Source of the DNA: Prauserella cavernicola
GTDB taxonomy: Bacteria; Actinomycetota; Actinomycetes; Mycobacteriales; Pseudonocardiaceae
Direction: 5' to 3'
Assembly: GCF_016595675.1 (NCBI RefSeq)
Contig: NZ_JAENJH010000001.1
Location: 1,239,137 to 1,303,136 of the forward strand
DNA: 64,000 nt
Positions within the stretch are counted from its first letter, which is position 1, and every line of letters begins with the position of its first letter. The notes beneath the pieces are model-generated. The model was not told where the DNA came from, did no database searches, and was given only the letters and a program-made list of their open reading frames with translations. Both the position numbers and the translations under genes were made by a program. Shown in pieces: positions 27,501 through 34,302 of the stretch.

Positions 27501-27872
27501 CCGCTCGACCCAGTCGATGGAGTCGGACAGCGGCGTACCACTGGGCGAGGTGACCGAGAAGGCCACGGCCTCGGGGCCGCTGGTGTCGCGGATGTCGCCC
27601 AGCCGCTCGGCGATCTCGGTCAGCGCCTCGTCCCAGCTGATCCGCCGCCATCGCGGGTCCGGATCGGACTTGGGCGTGGTGCGGCGCAACGGGTGGGTGA
27701 GCCGCTCCGGGCTGTGCACGATCTCCGGTGCCGCGCGGCCCTTCGGGCACATCGCGGCGCCGGTGGGGTGCGCGGGATCGGGCCGCACGTCCACCAGCGA
27801 GTCGCCGTCGACCCGGTAGATCGCCCCGCAGCGGGAGCGGCACAGCGTGCAGTAGCCGTGCACTTCGGGCAT
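24531..27872 (-). CDS. Molybdopterin oxidoreductase fused to FNR-type reductase and 2Fe-2S ferredoxin
   Basis: 1113 residues in three parts. Residues 1-~760 are a bis-MGD oxidoreductase (DMSO-reductase superfamily): a [4Fe-4S] site with Cys8, Cys11, Cys15 and Cys42, a likely Mo-ligand Cys141 in STEICNWHKD, and the dinucleotide-binding C-terminal domain (about 630-760). Residues ~770-1020 form a ferredoxin-NADP reductase-like module (RSYSLTG for flavin, VAAGIGITPFLGYLETL for NAD(P)H, FYLCGPGQMVDEL). Residues ~1030-1113 are a plant-type 2Fe-2S ferredoxin with Cys1067, Cys1072, Cys1075 and Cys1101 (SGCRLGQCESC). Catalytic unit and NAD(P)H electron path are thus one cytoplasmic chain; no Tat signal is visible. 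AGGAG precedes the ATG. It leads an operon with a cyclodeaminase-like gene and an AtoE-type transporter. Confidence 0.9.
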   Translation of the reverse strand: MPEVHGYCTLCRSRCGAIYRVDGDSLVDVRPDPAHPTGAAMCPKGRAAPEIVHSPERLTHPLRRTTPKSDPDPRWRRISWDEALTEIAERLGDIRDTSGPEAVAFSVTSPSGTPLSDSIDWVERFIRLFGSPNTVYSTEICNWHKDVAHAFTFGTGLPTPDYANTDLAVLWGHNPAKSWLAQSAALAEGGAPLAVVDPRRSTSALSARHWLRVRPGTDAALALGLGGLLLDAGAYDAEFVRAWSNGPLLVRTDSGRFLRAGDLDPGLSGSVAYVGWDADAQEPVPYDTAAAAVRPERFALRGRYRVPTRHGPLDCVPAFERYAEACAAWPVDRTVAVTGVGTGVLRAFADDLGQASSVAYATWSGVGQHDNATQTERAIANLYALTGSYDAPGGNVVLPKLPVNAVTSPDQLAPEQRAKALGVQRFPLGPPAQGWVSARELCRSVLTGDPYRVRALVSFGGNLLLSQPDPVRTAEALRGLEFSVHLDLFSNPTARFADIVLPVNSPWEREAVKTGFEITRQAQERVQLRPRMIPPIGESRSDTEVVFELARRLGLGERFFDGDIEAAWNHQLAPLGLDVATLREHREGTRIPLRTTYRKYAQTDDNGAVTGFATPTRRVELYSERLAAHGYSPVPLHPEREWDPRFPLTLTCAKNGYFCHSQHRGISSLRKRSPEPTVDLSARLAADRGIAEGDWVDISTRNATVRMRARVDDTLHTDVVVAEFGWWQEADDLALPGSDPLSDGGANYNLLADDDSHDPISGSVPLRSMACDVRPVDTGAWRGTRDFVVASARPVTAEVVALALRPADGGPLPAYRPGQHVTVAFDGVERSYSLTGPAHEAGRETYDIAVRRVPGGRFSTAAHERLRPGTPVAVTAPGGLFAIPTVHSRPIVLVAAGIGITPFLGYLETLASSGGDVPEVVLHHGSRDAASHVFADRIRSLAAAIGNLTVVDHHSRAASGDRGDVRRGRVRAEHVDAGLIRRRARFYLCGPGQMVDELAEGLRARGVHRFDIFAERFHSEARPVEIPDDLAVTVRFARSDRDVRWSKTDGTLLDLARGAGIALPSGCRLGQCESCAVSVLSGSVAHLVTTADLPDDQCLTCQSMPTTDVTLDA

Positions 27873-27885
27873 ATGTTACTCCTAA

Positions 27886-27905
27886 GTAACCGGTTACCGG
27901 TTACC
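27886..27905. promoter_or_regulatory. Overlapping palindromes in the divergent GntR/oxidoreductase promoter
   Basis: GTAACCGGTTAC (27886-27897) is a perfect 12-base palindrome, and its right half is repeated at once as CGGTTACC, so GGTTACC occurs twice in a row (27892-27898 and 27899-27905). The block lies 14 bases before the oxidoreductase ATG and about 70 bases before the GntR start. It is a good candidate operator for the GntR protein at 27978-28640. Confidence 0.6.
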
Positions 27906-27977
27906 GCGCACCGGTGACGAGTAAGATGCATGCCGAGGAGCCCGAAGTCAAGAACGAGGCACAGGGAGACAGCGCGC

Positions 27978-28640
27978 GTGGCCGAGCCTGCACCGGGTCA
28001 ACTGGGATACACCAACCTGCGCGACCAGGCGCTGGAGGTGATCAGGCAGGCACTGGTCTCCGGCGAGATCCGGCCCGGCGACATCTACTCCGCCGCCGCG
28101 CTGGCGAACCGGCTGGGCGTCTCCAGCAGCCCGGTCCGCGAGGCGATGCTCACGCTCGTCAACCAGGGCCTGCTCGAACCCGTGCGCAACCGCGGCTACC
28201 GCGTCGTGGCGATGAGCGAACAGGACCTCGACGACGTCTACGAGCTGAGGCAGCTCCTGGAGGTACCGGGGACGCTGCGCGCGGCCGCCAACGCGACCGA
28301 CGAGGACCTGGTCCGCCTCACCGCGACGGCCGACGAGATCGACGTGGCGGCCAAGGACGGCGACATCGTCCGCTTCCTGGACGCCGACCGGCGCTTCCAC
28401 CTCGACCTGCTCGGCCTGAGCGGAAATCGCAGGCTCGTCGAAAGTGTCGCCGCGCTGCGCGACCAGACCCGCCTGTACGGACTGGAGAAACTGGTCGAGT
28501 CCGGCAGGCTGGTCGACTCGGCGGCCGAGCACCGCGACATCCTGGCCGCGGTCGCCGACCGCGACGCCGACCGGCTGGAGGCGATCATGCGCGCGCACCT
28601 CCGCCACGTGCGGGCCGACTGGGCCGACACCGGCGACTGA
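27978..28640 (+). CDS. GntR-family regulator, FCD (FadR) subfamily
   Basis: 220 residues from the GTG at 27978, which follows GGGAGA; an ATG at 27930 in the same frame lacks a ribosome site and lies near the palindromic operator. The winged helix is at about residues 12-75 (NLRDQALEVIRQALVSGEIR, LANRLGVSSSPVREAMLTLV). The FCD domain (about 85-210) has the helical metal/ligand-binding pattern with Asp in FLDADRRFHLDLL and His in SAAEHRDILAAVADRD. It is divergent from the molybdopterin operon and is probably its acid-responsive repressor. Confidence 0.92.
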   Translation: MAEPAPGQLGYTNLRDQALEVIRQALVSGEIRPGDIYSAAALANRLGVSSSPVREAMLTLVNQGLLEPVRNRGYRVVAMSEQDLDDVYELRQLLEVPGTLRAAANATDEDLVRLTATADEIDVAAKDGDIVRFLDADRRFHLDLLGLSGNRRLVESVAALRDQTRLYGLEKLVESGRLVDSAAEHRDILAAVADRDADRLEAIMRAHLRHVRADWADTGD

Positions 28641-28853
28641 GGCGAGGCCGGTCCGGCGTGGACCGACCGGCGACGGCTGGCCGGTGGGACGGACGACGAT
28701 CTCGTTCACGGCGAACCGGGGCGAAACGATGACCGTCCCCGGCTCCGACGGCCGGTCCAGCTGAGGTCGGCGCCGCCGACCCAACGGAGCAGAGGTCCCG
28801 CCCCGACTGATCTCGCGCCGCGATCTTGTCGTCGGTCGAACCAGAGGAATATC
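28641..28853. other. Spacer before the DHDPS-like gene
   Basis: About 210 bases with no supported gene. The last part, from about 28830, is relatively AT-rich and leads into the dyad at 28854-28872, so the promoter of the DHDPS-like gene is probably here. Confidence 0.4.
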
Positions 28854-28872
28854 GTATCTGTATGTCAGATAC
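28854..28872. promoter_or_regulatory. Dyad GTATCTG-N5-CAGATAC over the start codon
   Basis: GTATCTG (28854-28860) and CAGATAC (28866-28872) are perfect inverted repeats around TATGT, spanning the ATG at 28862. The half-site CGTATCTG recurs at 30555-30562 upstream of the SDR gene of the same region, close to TTGTATACC. It is a likely operator for the FCD-type GntR protein encoded at 29760-30446. Binding there would block initiation of transcription or translation. Confidence 0.65.
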
Positions 28873-29800
28873 TGCGCGTAGCGAACAATCGTCCCCCGCA
28901 CCGGCCCGGCACGAGCTCGCTCGAGGCATCTGGGGCCTGCTGGCCAGCCCGTTCACCGAGGACGGGGCCTTCGACGACGAGTCGCTGGTGCGACTGGTGA
29001 CCAGCTACTCCCGTCTCGACCTGGCCGGCATGACCGTGCTCGGCGTGTTCGGCGAGGCCGCCGACCTCACTCCCGCCGAGCGGCGCAGGGCCGTCGAGCT
29101 CGTGCACGACACCGCGCCGTCGACCGCGCTGGTCGTGGGCGTGACCAGCCTGGATACCGCGGCCGCCATCGAGGAGATCGGCAACGTGGCCGACGTCGGA
29201 GGGCAGGCGATCGACAGCTATCTGGTGCAGCTCAACGACACTGACCCCGACATGGTCGTGGAGCACTTCCGGCGGATCCACGAGGCGACAGGCGCCCGGA
29301 TCGTGGCGCAGGACTACCCGGCGATCAGTGGCGTCCGGATGACGCAGGAGCAGATCCTCGACGTCGCCGTGCGCAGCCCCGCGGTGTCCGGCATCAAGCT
29401 GGAGTCCGTGCCCACGCCGACGAAGGTCGCGTTCCTCGCCGCGCGCACCACCGTGCCGGTGTTCGGCGGGCTCGGTGGGAGCTACCTGATCGACGAGCTC
29501 GCCGCGGGCGCGGCCGGTGCGATGACCGGGTTCACCGCGCCCGAGGGGCTGATCGCCTGCTGGCAGGCCTACCTCGACGGCGGGTTCGAGGCCGCGGCCA
29601 CGGCGTTCGCGCCGTACCTGCCTTTGGTCAACTTCGAGTTCCAGCCCGGCCTCGCGCGCCTGCTCCGCAAGGAGGGCTTCAAGGCCCGCGGCCTGTTCAC
29701 GACCTCGGTCTCACGAACTCCGGTGCCGGATCCGCCGCCCGGTGTCGCCGACCTGGCGATCAGGCATATGACACGGCTGCCCGCTGCCCCGTCTGCCTGA
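28862..29800 (+). CDS. Dihydrodipicolinate synthase family lyase (DHDPS/NAL superfamily)
   Basis: 312 residues, a class I aldolase-fold protein. ARGIWGLLASPFTEDGAFDD opens the barrel, GVFGEAADLTPAER is the substrate-carboxylate loop (usually GTTGE), the Tyr is in AQDYPAISG and the Schiff-base Lys in VSGIKLESVPT. Related enzymes cleave or dehydrate sugar acids and keto acids (5-dehydro-4-deoxyglucarate dehydratase, KDG aldolase), fitting the enolase-type and FAH-type genes nearby. The ATG at 28862 sits inside a palindromic operator. The last 41 bases overlap the convergent GntR gene. Confidence 0.9.
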   Translation: MSDTARSEQSSPAPARHELARGIWGLLASPFTEDGAFDDESLVRLVTSYSRLDLAGMTVLGVFGEAADLTPAERRRAVELVHDTAPSTALVVGVTSLDTAAAIEEIGNVADVGGQAIDSYLVQLNDTDPDMVVEHFRRIHEATGARIVAQDYPAISGVRMTQEQILDVAVRSPAVSGIKLESVPTPTKVAFLAARTTVPVFGGLGGSYLIDELAAGAAGAMTGFTAPEGLIACWQAYLDGGFEAAATAFAPYLPLVNFEFQPGLARLLRKEGFKARGLFTTSVSRTPVPDPPPGVADLAIRHMTRLPAAPSA

Positions 29801-30446
29801 AGCCGTCCTCGACGAGCTGCTGCACCTTCGACAGGTGCACCTTCAGAGTCCGCTCGGCCACGTCCGGGTCGTGCACGGCGATGGCGTCGGCGATCCGGAC
29901 GTGGTGCCCCGCGCACTCCCTCGAGTTGTCGACCTGGGGCACGTCCCTGCGCCGCAGGGTGTTGGCCAGGTCCACGTAGTCGGTGACGACGTTGGCGAGC
30001 CGCTGGTTCTGCGCGGCGTCGGCCACGGCGAGGTGGAACTCCCGGTCCCGCGCACGGAACGCGGGCCGGTCGCCGGCCTCGACCGCGTCCAGCGACTCCC
30101 GCGCGATCCGTGCGATGTCGGTGGCCTGCTGGTCGGTGCGCCGCACGGCGGCCAGGCGCACCGCCTGCGCCTCGAGCGCGATCCGGACCTCGTAGGCGGA
30201 GCGGATCGACTCCAGTGACGGCGAGACGACGTAGAGCCCGCGGCGCCCCTCGGGCACCACGAACCCGACGTAGGCCAGCCGGACGAGCGCCTCCCTGACC
30301 GGCGTCTTGCTCACCGCGAGCCGCTCGGCGAGTCCGGCCTCCGTGGCGGGCGCGCCCGGCGGGATCTCGGACGTCACGATCGCCTCCCGGATGCGGGCGT
30401 AGACCGTCTCGGTCAGCCGCTGCGGTCGTTCGGGGATCGGCTCCAC
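29760..30446 (-). CDS. GntR-family regulator, FCD subfamily
   Basis: 228 residues from a GTG four bases after GGAGG; the very long open frame upstream is an antisense shadow of the SDR and enolase genes. The winged helix is near the N-terminus (RLTETVYARIREAIVTSEIP, LAERLAVSKTPVREALVRLA). The FCD domain follows, with Asp in FRARDREFHLAVADAAQN and His residues in CAGHHVRIADAIAVHD. It is divergent from the SDR-enolase-ABC operon and convergent with the DHDPS-like gene. CGTATCTG-containing sites at 28854 and 30555 flank it on both sides, so it probably controls both units. Confidence 0.92.
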   Translation of the reverse strand: MEPIPERPQRLTETVYARIREAIVTSEIPPGAPATEAGLAERLAVSKTPVREALVRLAYVGFVVPEGRRGLYVVSPSLESIRSAYEVRIALEAQAVRLAAVRRTDQQATDIARIARESLDAVEAGDRPAFRARDREFHLAVADAAQNQRLANVVTDYVDLANTLRRRDVPQVDNSRECAGHHVRIADAIAVHDPDVAERTLKVHLSKVQQLVEDGFRQTGQRAAVSYA

Positions 30447-30578
30447 TGGGCCTCCAGGCGGATCAGGGTCGGTCGGGTGCTGGGGTCGAACTCGAGTGTA
30501 TCCACCACTTCCGCAGATCATATCTCGTATGTACTGTCTTGAGATGTTGTATACCGTATCTGGATCTGAGGAGGTCGG
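30447..30578. promoter_or_regulatory. Divergent promoter region with GntR-type half sites
   Basis: This 132-base spacer contains an AT-rich core (about 30517-30570). TTGTATACCG at 30548-30557 is similar to the TGGTATACCA-type sites of FCD GntR proteins. It overlaps CGTATCTG (30555-30562), which matches the dyad half at 28853-28860. CATATCTCGTATG lies at 30519-30531. These are probable binding sites of the GntR protein whose gene starts at 30446. Confidence 0.55.
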
Positions 30579-31352
30579 ATGACGGCTCCGGTGTCCCTGG
30601 TGCTGGCAGGCACTCGAGGCCTGGGCTTCGCCATCGCGGGTGAACTGCTCAAGCGAGGCCATCGGGTGGCGATCGCCTCCCGGTCGGAGGACAACGTCCG
30701 CGACGCCGTGGAGCAGCTCGGCTCCTACGGCGAGGTGATCGGGCACGCCACCGACGTGCGCGACGAGAGCGAACTGGCCGGGCTCGTCGAGCGGACCCGC
30801 TCCGAGCTCGGACCGGTGACCACGCTGGTCGCCAATGCGGGCGGGCCTACGGTCGGCGGATTCGAGTCGCTCGACGAGGACGACTGGAACTCCGCGTACC
30901 AGCTGAACCTGCTCAGCGTCGTGCGCTCCATCCGGCTCGTACTGCCCGACATGCGCGCCGCCGGCTCCGGCCGGATCGTCGCGACCGGATCGTCGAGCGT
31001 GCGCAGGCCGCTGGACGGCCTGACCCTGTCCAATGTGTTCCGGCCCGCGGTCAACGGCCTGGTCAAGGACCTCGCGGTGCAGCTCGCGCCGGAGCGCATC
31101 ACCGTCAACATGGTCTCCGCGGGGCGGATCGACACCGACCGAGTCCGGCGGCTGGACCAGGTGCGTGCCGAACGGGCGGGACTCGACGCCGAGGCGTTCC
31201 GCGCGAACGCCCAGAGCGCGGTACCCGCCGGGCGGTACGGCACGCCCGACGAGTTCGCCGCGATGGTCGGTTTCCTCGTCTCCCCCGAGGCCGCCTACGT
31301 CACCGGCCAGAGCGTGCTCATCGACGGCGGGCTCGTCCCCACCCTGCCCTGA
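30579..31352 (+). CDS. SDR-family protein lacking the catalytic tyrosine
   Basis: 257 residues. The coenzyme motif is present as LAGTRGLGFAIAGEL, with VANAGGP after strand 4 and the Ser in VATGSSSVRRP. Where Tyr-x-x-x-Lys is expected, the protein reads LTLSNVFRPAV: Asn replaces Tyr and Arg/Pro occupy the Lys region. This group of divergent FabG-like SDRs with an LSN motif exists in other bacteria, so it is a subfamily trait rather than decay. The end YVTGQSVLIDGGLVPTLP is normal. GGAGG precedes the ATG, and it is the first gene of the operon with the enolase-type and ABC genes. The reaction may be unusual, or the protein may be non-redox. Confidence 0.88.
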   Translation: MTAPVSLVLAGTRGLGFAIAGELLKRGHRVAIASRSEDNVRDAVEQLGSYGEVIGHATDVRDESELAGLVERTRSELGPVTTLVANAGGPTVGGFESLDEDDWNSAYQLNLLSVVRSIRLVLPDMRAAGSGRIVATGSSSVRRPLDGLTLSNVFRPAVNGLVKDLAVQLAPERITVNMVSAGRIDTDRVRRLDQVRAERAGLDAEAFRANAQSAVPAGRYGTPDEFAAMVGFLVSPEAAYVTGQSVLIDGGLVPTLP

Positions 31353-31370
31353 CCACCGGAAAGGCCCATC

Positions 31371-32477
31371 GTGATCATCACCAAGGTACGAGCCCACCAC
31401 CTGCGCGACATCCCCATGCAATCTCCCCCGTTCCGGGACAAGCCCAACCGCACGCGCGCGCTGCTGATCGAGGTCGGCACCGACGAGGGCATCACCGGCT
31501 GGGGCCTGCACGGCTACGCCCACAAGTCGATCGTCTCGTTCGTCAACGACTACGTGGCCGACATCGTGGTCGGGATGGACCCGCTGCGTCCCGCGCGGGT
31601 ACAGAACGCGCTGCGCAAGCAGCTCACCGTCCGCCATCTCGGCGCCACGCTGACCAACGCTCTGGCCGGGATCGACGTGGCGCTGTGGGACGTGCTCGGT
31701 CAGCACACCGGCCTGTCGGTACACACACTTCTCGGCGGCGCGCACGACCGCATCCCCGTCTACATCACCCACGGCGCCGCCTACGACGACGCGCCGGTGT
31801 ACTCGGTGGACGAACTCGCGCGTGAGGCCAAGCACCTGGTCGATCTCGGCAACGTCCACATCAAGAACACCGTGGGCAGGCAGGCGGTGCCCGATCCGGA
31901 GGACGACTACGTGCGGATGGCGGCCATCCGCGAGGCGGTCGGACCGGACGTGCGGGTGGCGATGGACGGCAACTGCCGGATGACGCTGCCGCAGACGGTC
32001 CGGCTCTGCGCGCTCACCGAGGAGCTCAACATCTCCTTCCTCGAGGAGCCGATCCTGCACAACGATCCCGCTCTGCTGCGGCAACTGCGGGCCAAGACCA
32101 CCATCCCGATCGCAGCGGGGCCGAACCACCTGCACTCCGCGCGCGACCTGCTCGTCGCGGACGCCGTCGACATCATCCAGCCCAACGTCTGCAACGACGC
32201 CGGGTACACGGCCGCGCTCGGCATCGCCGAGATGGCCGAGGCGTTCAACGTCCCGCTCGGGCACGGCAACGGCAGCGGACCGCACAACGTCGCGCTCCAG
32301 GCCGGAGTCCGCAACGGCCAGATCATCGAGTACCACTTCCACAAGTGGATGGCGTACAACGCGATCTTCGAGAACGTGCCGCAACCCGAGAACGGCTTCC
32401 TCACTCCCTCGTCCGAGCCCGGCACCGGCCTGCGCCCGCGCGACGGCCTGATCGCCGAGTACGAGGTCGACCACTGA
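31371..32477 (+). CDS. Enolase-superfamily (mandelate racemase/muconate lactonizing type) protein
   Basis: 368 residues from GTG after GGAAAGG. The N-terminal capping domain contains RTRALLIEVGTDEGITGWG; the barrel carries Lys in VHIKNTVG, metal ligands Asp in VRVAMDGN and Glu in SFLEEPI, and a His in LGHGNGSGPHNVAL. The third metal ligand, normally Glu in a G-E-N motif, is replaced: the sequence reads IAAGPNHLHS. Sugar-acid dehydratases are the usual role in a locus with DHDPS-like and FAH-like genes. The altered metal site makes the exact chemistry uncertain. It is followed by the importer genes in one operon. Confidence 0.87.
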   Translation: MIITKVRAHHLRDIPMQSPPFRDKPNRTRALLIEVGTDEGITGWGLHGYAHKSIVSFVNDYVADIVVGMDPLRPARVQNALRKQLTVRHLGATLTNALAGIDVALWDVLGQHTGLSVHTLLGGAHDRIPVYITHGAAYDDAPVYSVDELAREAKHLVDLGNVHIKNTVGRQAVPDPEDDYVRMAAIREAVGPDVRVAMDGNCRMTLPQTVRLCALTEELNISFLEEPILHNDPALLRQLRAKTTIPIAAGPNHLHSARDLLVADAVDIIQPNVCNDAGYTAALGIAEMAEAFNVPLGHGNGSGPHNVALQAGVRNGQIIEYHFHKWMAYNAIFENVPQPENGFLTPSSEPGTGLRPRDGLIAEYEVDH

Positions 32478-32529
32478 CCCGTTCCCCTCCCCCGCCGGCC
32501 GAACCGGCGACGTCTCACCGAGGAGACCC

Positions 32530-34302
32530 ATGGGCAACGACGCCCCGACCGCGGTCGCCGACCGTCCGCCCGCCCCACCGGCGGGCACGCCACCCGCCAG
32601 ACGGCCCCGGATCGCCCCGATCCGGGTCGTCTTCGTCGTCAGCATCCTGCTGCTGCTCTACTTCGTCGCGTTCCCCCTCGCCGGCATGCTCGTCCAGAGC
32701 CTGCGCGACGGCGAGGGCGGATTCGGCCTCGACGGCTACCTCCAGTTCGTCACCGACGAGCGGCTGCTGTCGGCGACCTGGAACACGCTGCTGGTGTCGG
32801 CGGCGACCGGTATCGGCAGCGTCCTCATCGCCACCCCGCTCGCGTTCGGCGTGGCCCGCACCAACATGTGGGGCAAACGGCTGGTGCGGCTCGCCGTCAT
32901 CATCTGCTTCGCCAGCCCGCCGTTCTTGATGACTCTGGCCTACATCTTCATCGCCGGGCCCAACGCCGGATACCTCAACGTGTTCCTGCGGTGGCTGTTC
33001 TCGAGTACGGCGACGGAAGGCCCCGTCGACATCTTCTCACTCGGCGGGTTCGTGCTGCTGGCGCTGCCCAACACGGTCGCGCTGGTGTTCATCATCATGC
33101 TGCCGGGGTTCGCGAACATGGACTCCTCCCAGGAGGAGGCCAGCCGCATCGCGGGCGCGGGTCCGCTGGAGACGATCCGGCGGGTCAGCCTGCCCAGCAT
33201 GTACTCCGGCATGATGGCGGGAGGTCTGCTGTCGTTCAGCAACGCGCTGGCGATGTTCGCGACGCCGCAGATCCTGGGCATCGACGTCCTTACGGTGTCG
33301 ATGCGGCGCTCGATCCTCACCGACGGCGACTTCCGGCTCGCGGCGACGATCGCGGCGGTGTCTGCCGTGCTGTCGATGAGCGTGCTGTTCCTCTACCGGC
33401 GCAGTATCCGCGCGGGTGCCAAGTTCCAGACGATCACAGGCAAGGGCATGCGGGTCGGACTGATCGACCTCGGCAGGGGCCGGCACCTGTTCGGCGCGAT
33501 CGGCCTGCTCTACGTCCTGCTGGGCGCGCTGGTTCCCTACACGCTGATGGTCGCGATCTCGTTCCTGCGGATCCCGACCGACGGGTTCACGCTGTCGAAC
33601 CTCACCCTGGACAACTACGCGTTCGTCCTCGGTGACGAGGTGATCCAGCTGGCTCTGGTCAACAGTCTGGTGCTGGGAGTCTCGGCGGCCACGGTGATCG
33701 CCGTGCTGGGCTTCCTGCTTGCCTTCATCATCACGCGCACGGAGCTTCGCGGGCGGGCCTTCCTGGACTACCTCACCGTGATACCGGTGGGGATCGCGGG
33801 AACCGCATTTGCGGTCGGGGTGATCGTGTCCAATTTGGAGACACCGGCGAGAGCACTCGGCCTGTACGCGACGTTGTCGATCCTGCTCGTCGCCTACATC
33901 GGGCGCTACATCCCGTTCGGGGTCCGCACCGCACAGGTCGCGCTGCTGCAGGTGTCCAGGGACCTGTCCGAGGCATCGCGGGTGACCGGGGCAAGCCAGC
34001 TCCGGACCCTGTGGCACATCACGCTGCCGCTGGTGAAGGGCGGCATCATCTACGCCTGGATCCTCGGGTTCGTACAGGCGTTCGCCGAGATCAGCGCCTC
34101 GGCGATCCTGTCCGGGCCCACCACTCAGGTCGCGGCAACCGCGCTGCTCGGGCTGTGGCAGGGCACCGACGGGCTGCAGCGCGCGAGCGCGCTCGGTGTC
34201 GTGATGTTCCTGCTGACCCTGATCCTGGTCGCCGCCGCACAACGGCTGAGCGGTCAGGGGGTCGTTCCCAACAGCCCTTCCTCCCGGAAGGAGTCCACAT
34301 GA
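32530..34302 (+). CDS. ABC transporter permease, fused two-domain (FbpB/ThiP type)
   Basis: 590 residues with about 12 transmembrane helices. It contains two BPD_transp_1 domains in one chain, each with the EAA coupling loop: EEASRIAGAGPLETIRRVSLP near residue 205 (core EEASRIAGAGPLETIRRV) and SEASRVTGASQLRTLWHITL near residue 490. Such fused permeases serve ferric-iron, thiamine and 2-aminoethylphosphonate-type importers and, in catabolic loci, organic acids. A Pro-rich cytoplasmic N-terminus of about 30 residues precedes helix 1. The stop overlaps the start of the binding-protein gene. The substrate is presumably the acid processed by the adjacent enzymes. Confidence 0.93.
   Translation: MGNDAPTAVADRPPAPPAGTPPARRPRIAPIRVVFVVSILLLLYFVAFPLAGMLVQSLRDGEGGFGLDGYLQFVTDERLLSATWNTLLVSAATGIGSVLIATPLAFGVARTNMWGKRLVRLAVIICFASPPFLMTLAYIFIAGPNAGYLNVFLRWLFSSTATEGPVDIFSLGGFVLLALPNTVALVFIIMLPGFANMDSSQEEASRIAGAGPLETIRRVSLPSMYSGMMAGGLLSFSNALAMFATPQILGIDVLTVSMRRSILTDGDFRLAATIAAVSAVLSMSVLFLYRRSIRAGAKFQTITGKGMRVGLIDLGRGRHLFGAIGLLYVLLGALVPYTLMVAISFLRIPTDGFTLSNLTLDNYAFVLGDEVIQLALVNSLVLGVSAATVIAVLGFLLAFIITRTELRGRAFLDYLTVIPVGIAGTAFAVGVIVSNLETPARALGLYATLSILLVAYIGRYIPFGVRTAQVALLQVSRDLSEASRVTGASQLRTLWHITLPLVKGGIIYAWILGFVQAFAEISASAILSGPTTQVAATALLGLWQGTDGLQRASALGVVMFLLTLILVAAAQRLSGQGVVPNSPSSRKEST

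Noticed and set aside
24531-27872. Assimilatory nitrate reductase
   Set aside because: The domain order resembles some nitrate reductase fusions, but there are no nitrate transporter, nitrite reductase or other nitrogen genes, and the partners are an acid transporter and a cyclodeaminase-like protein. The substrate was left open.
25986-27917. A 643-residue plus-strand open frame
   Set aside because: Antisense to the molybdopterin oxidoreductase; Arg/Gly/Val-rich without motifs.
29760-32645. A 961-residue open frame on the minus strand
   Set aside because: Only its last 228 codons encode a protein (the GntR regulator). The rest is antisense to the SDR, enolase-type and permease genes and has no domain.
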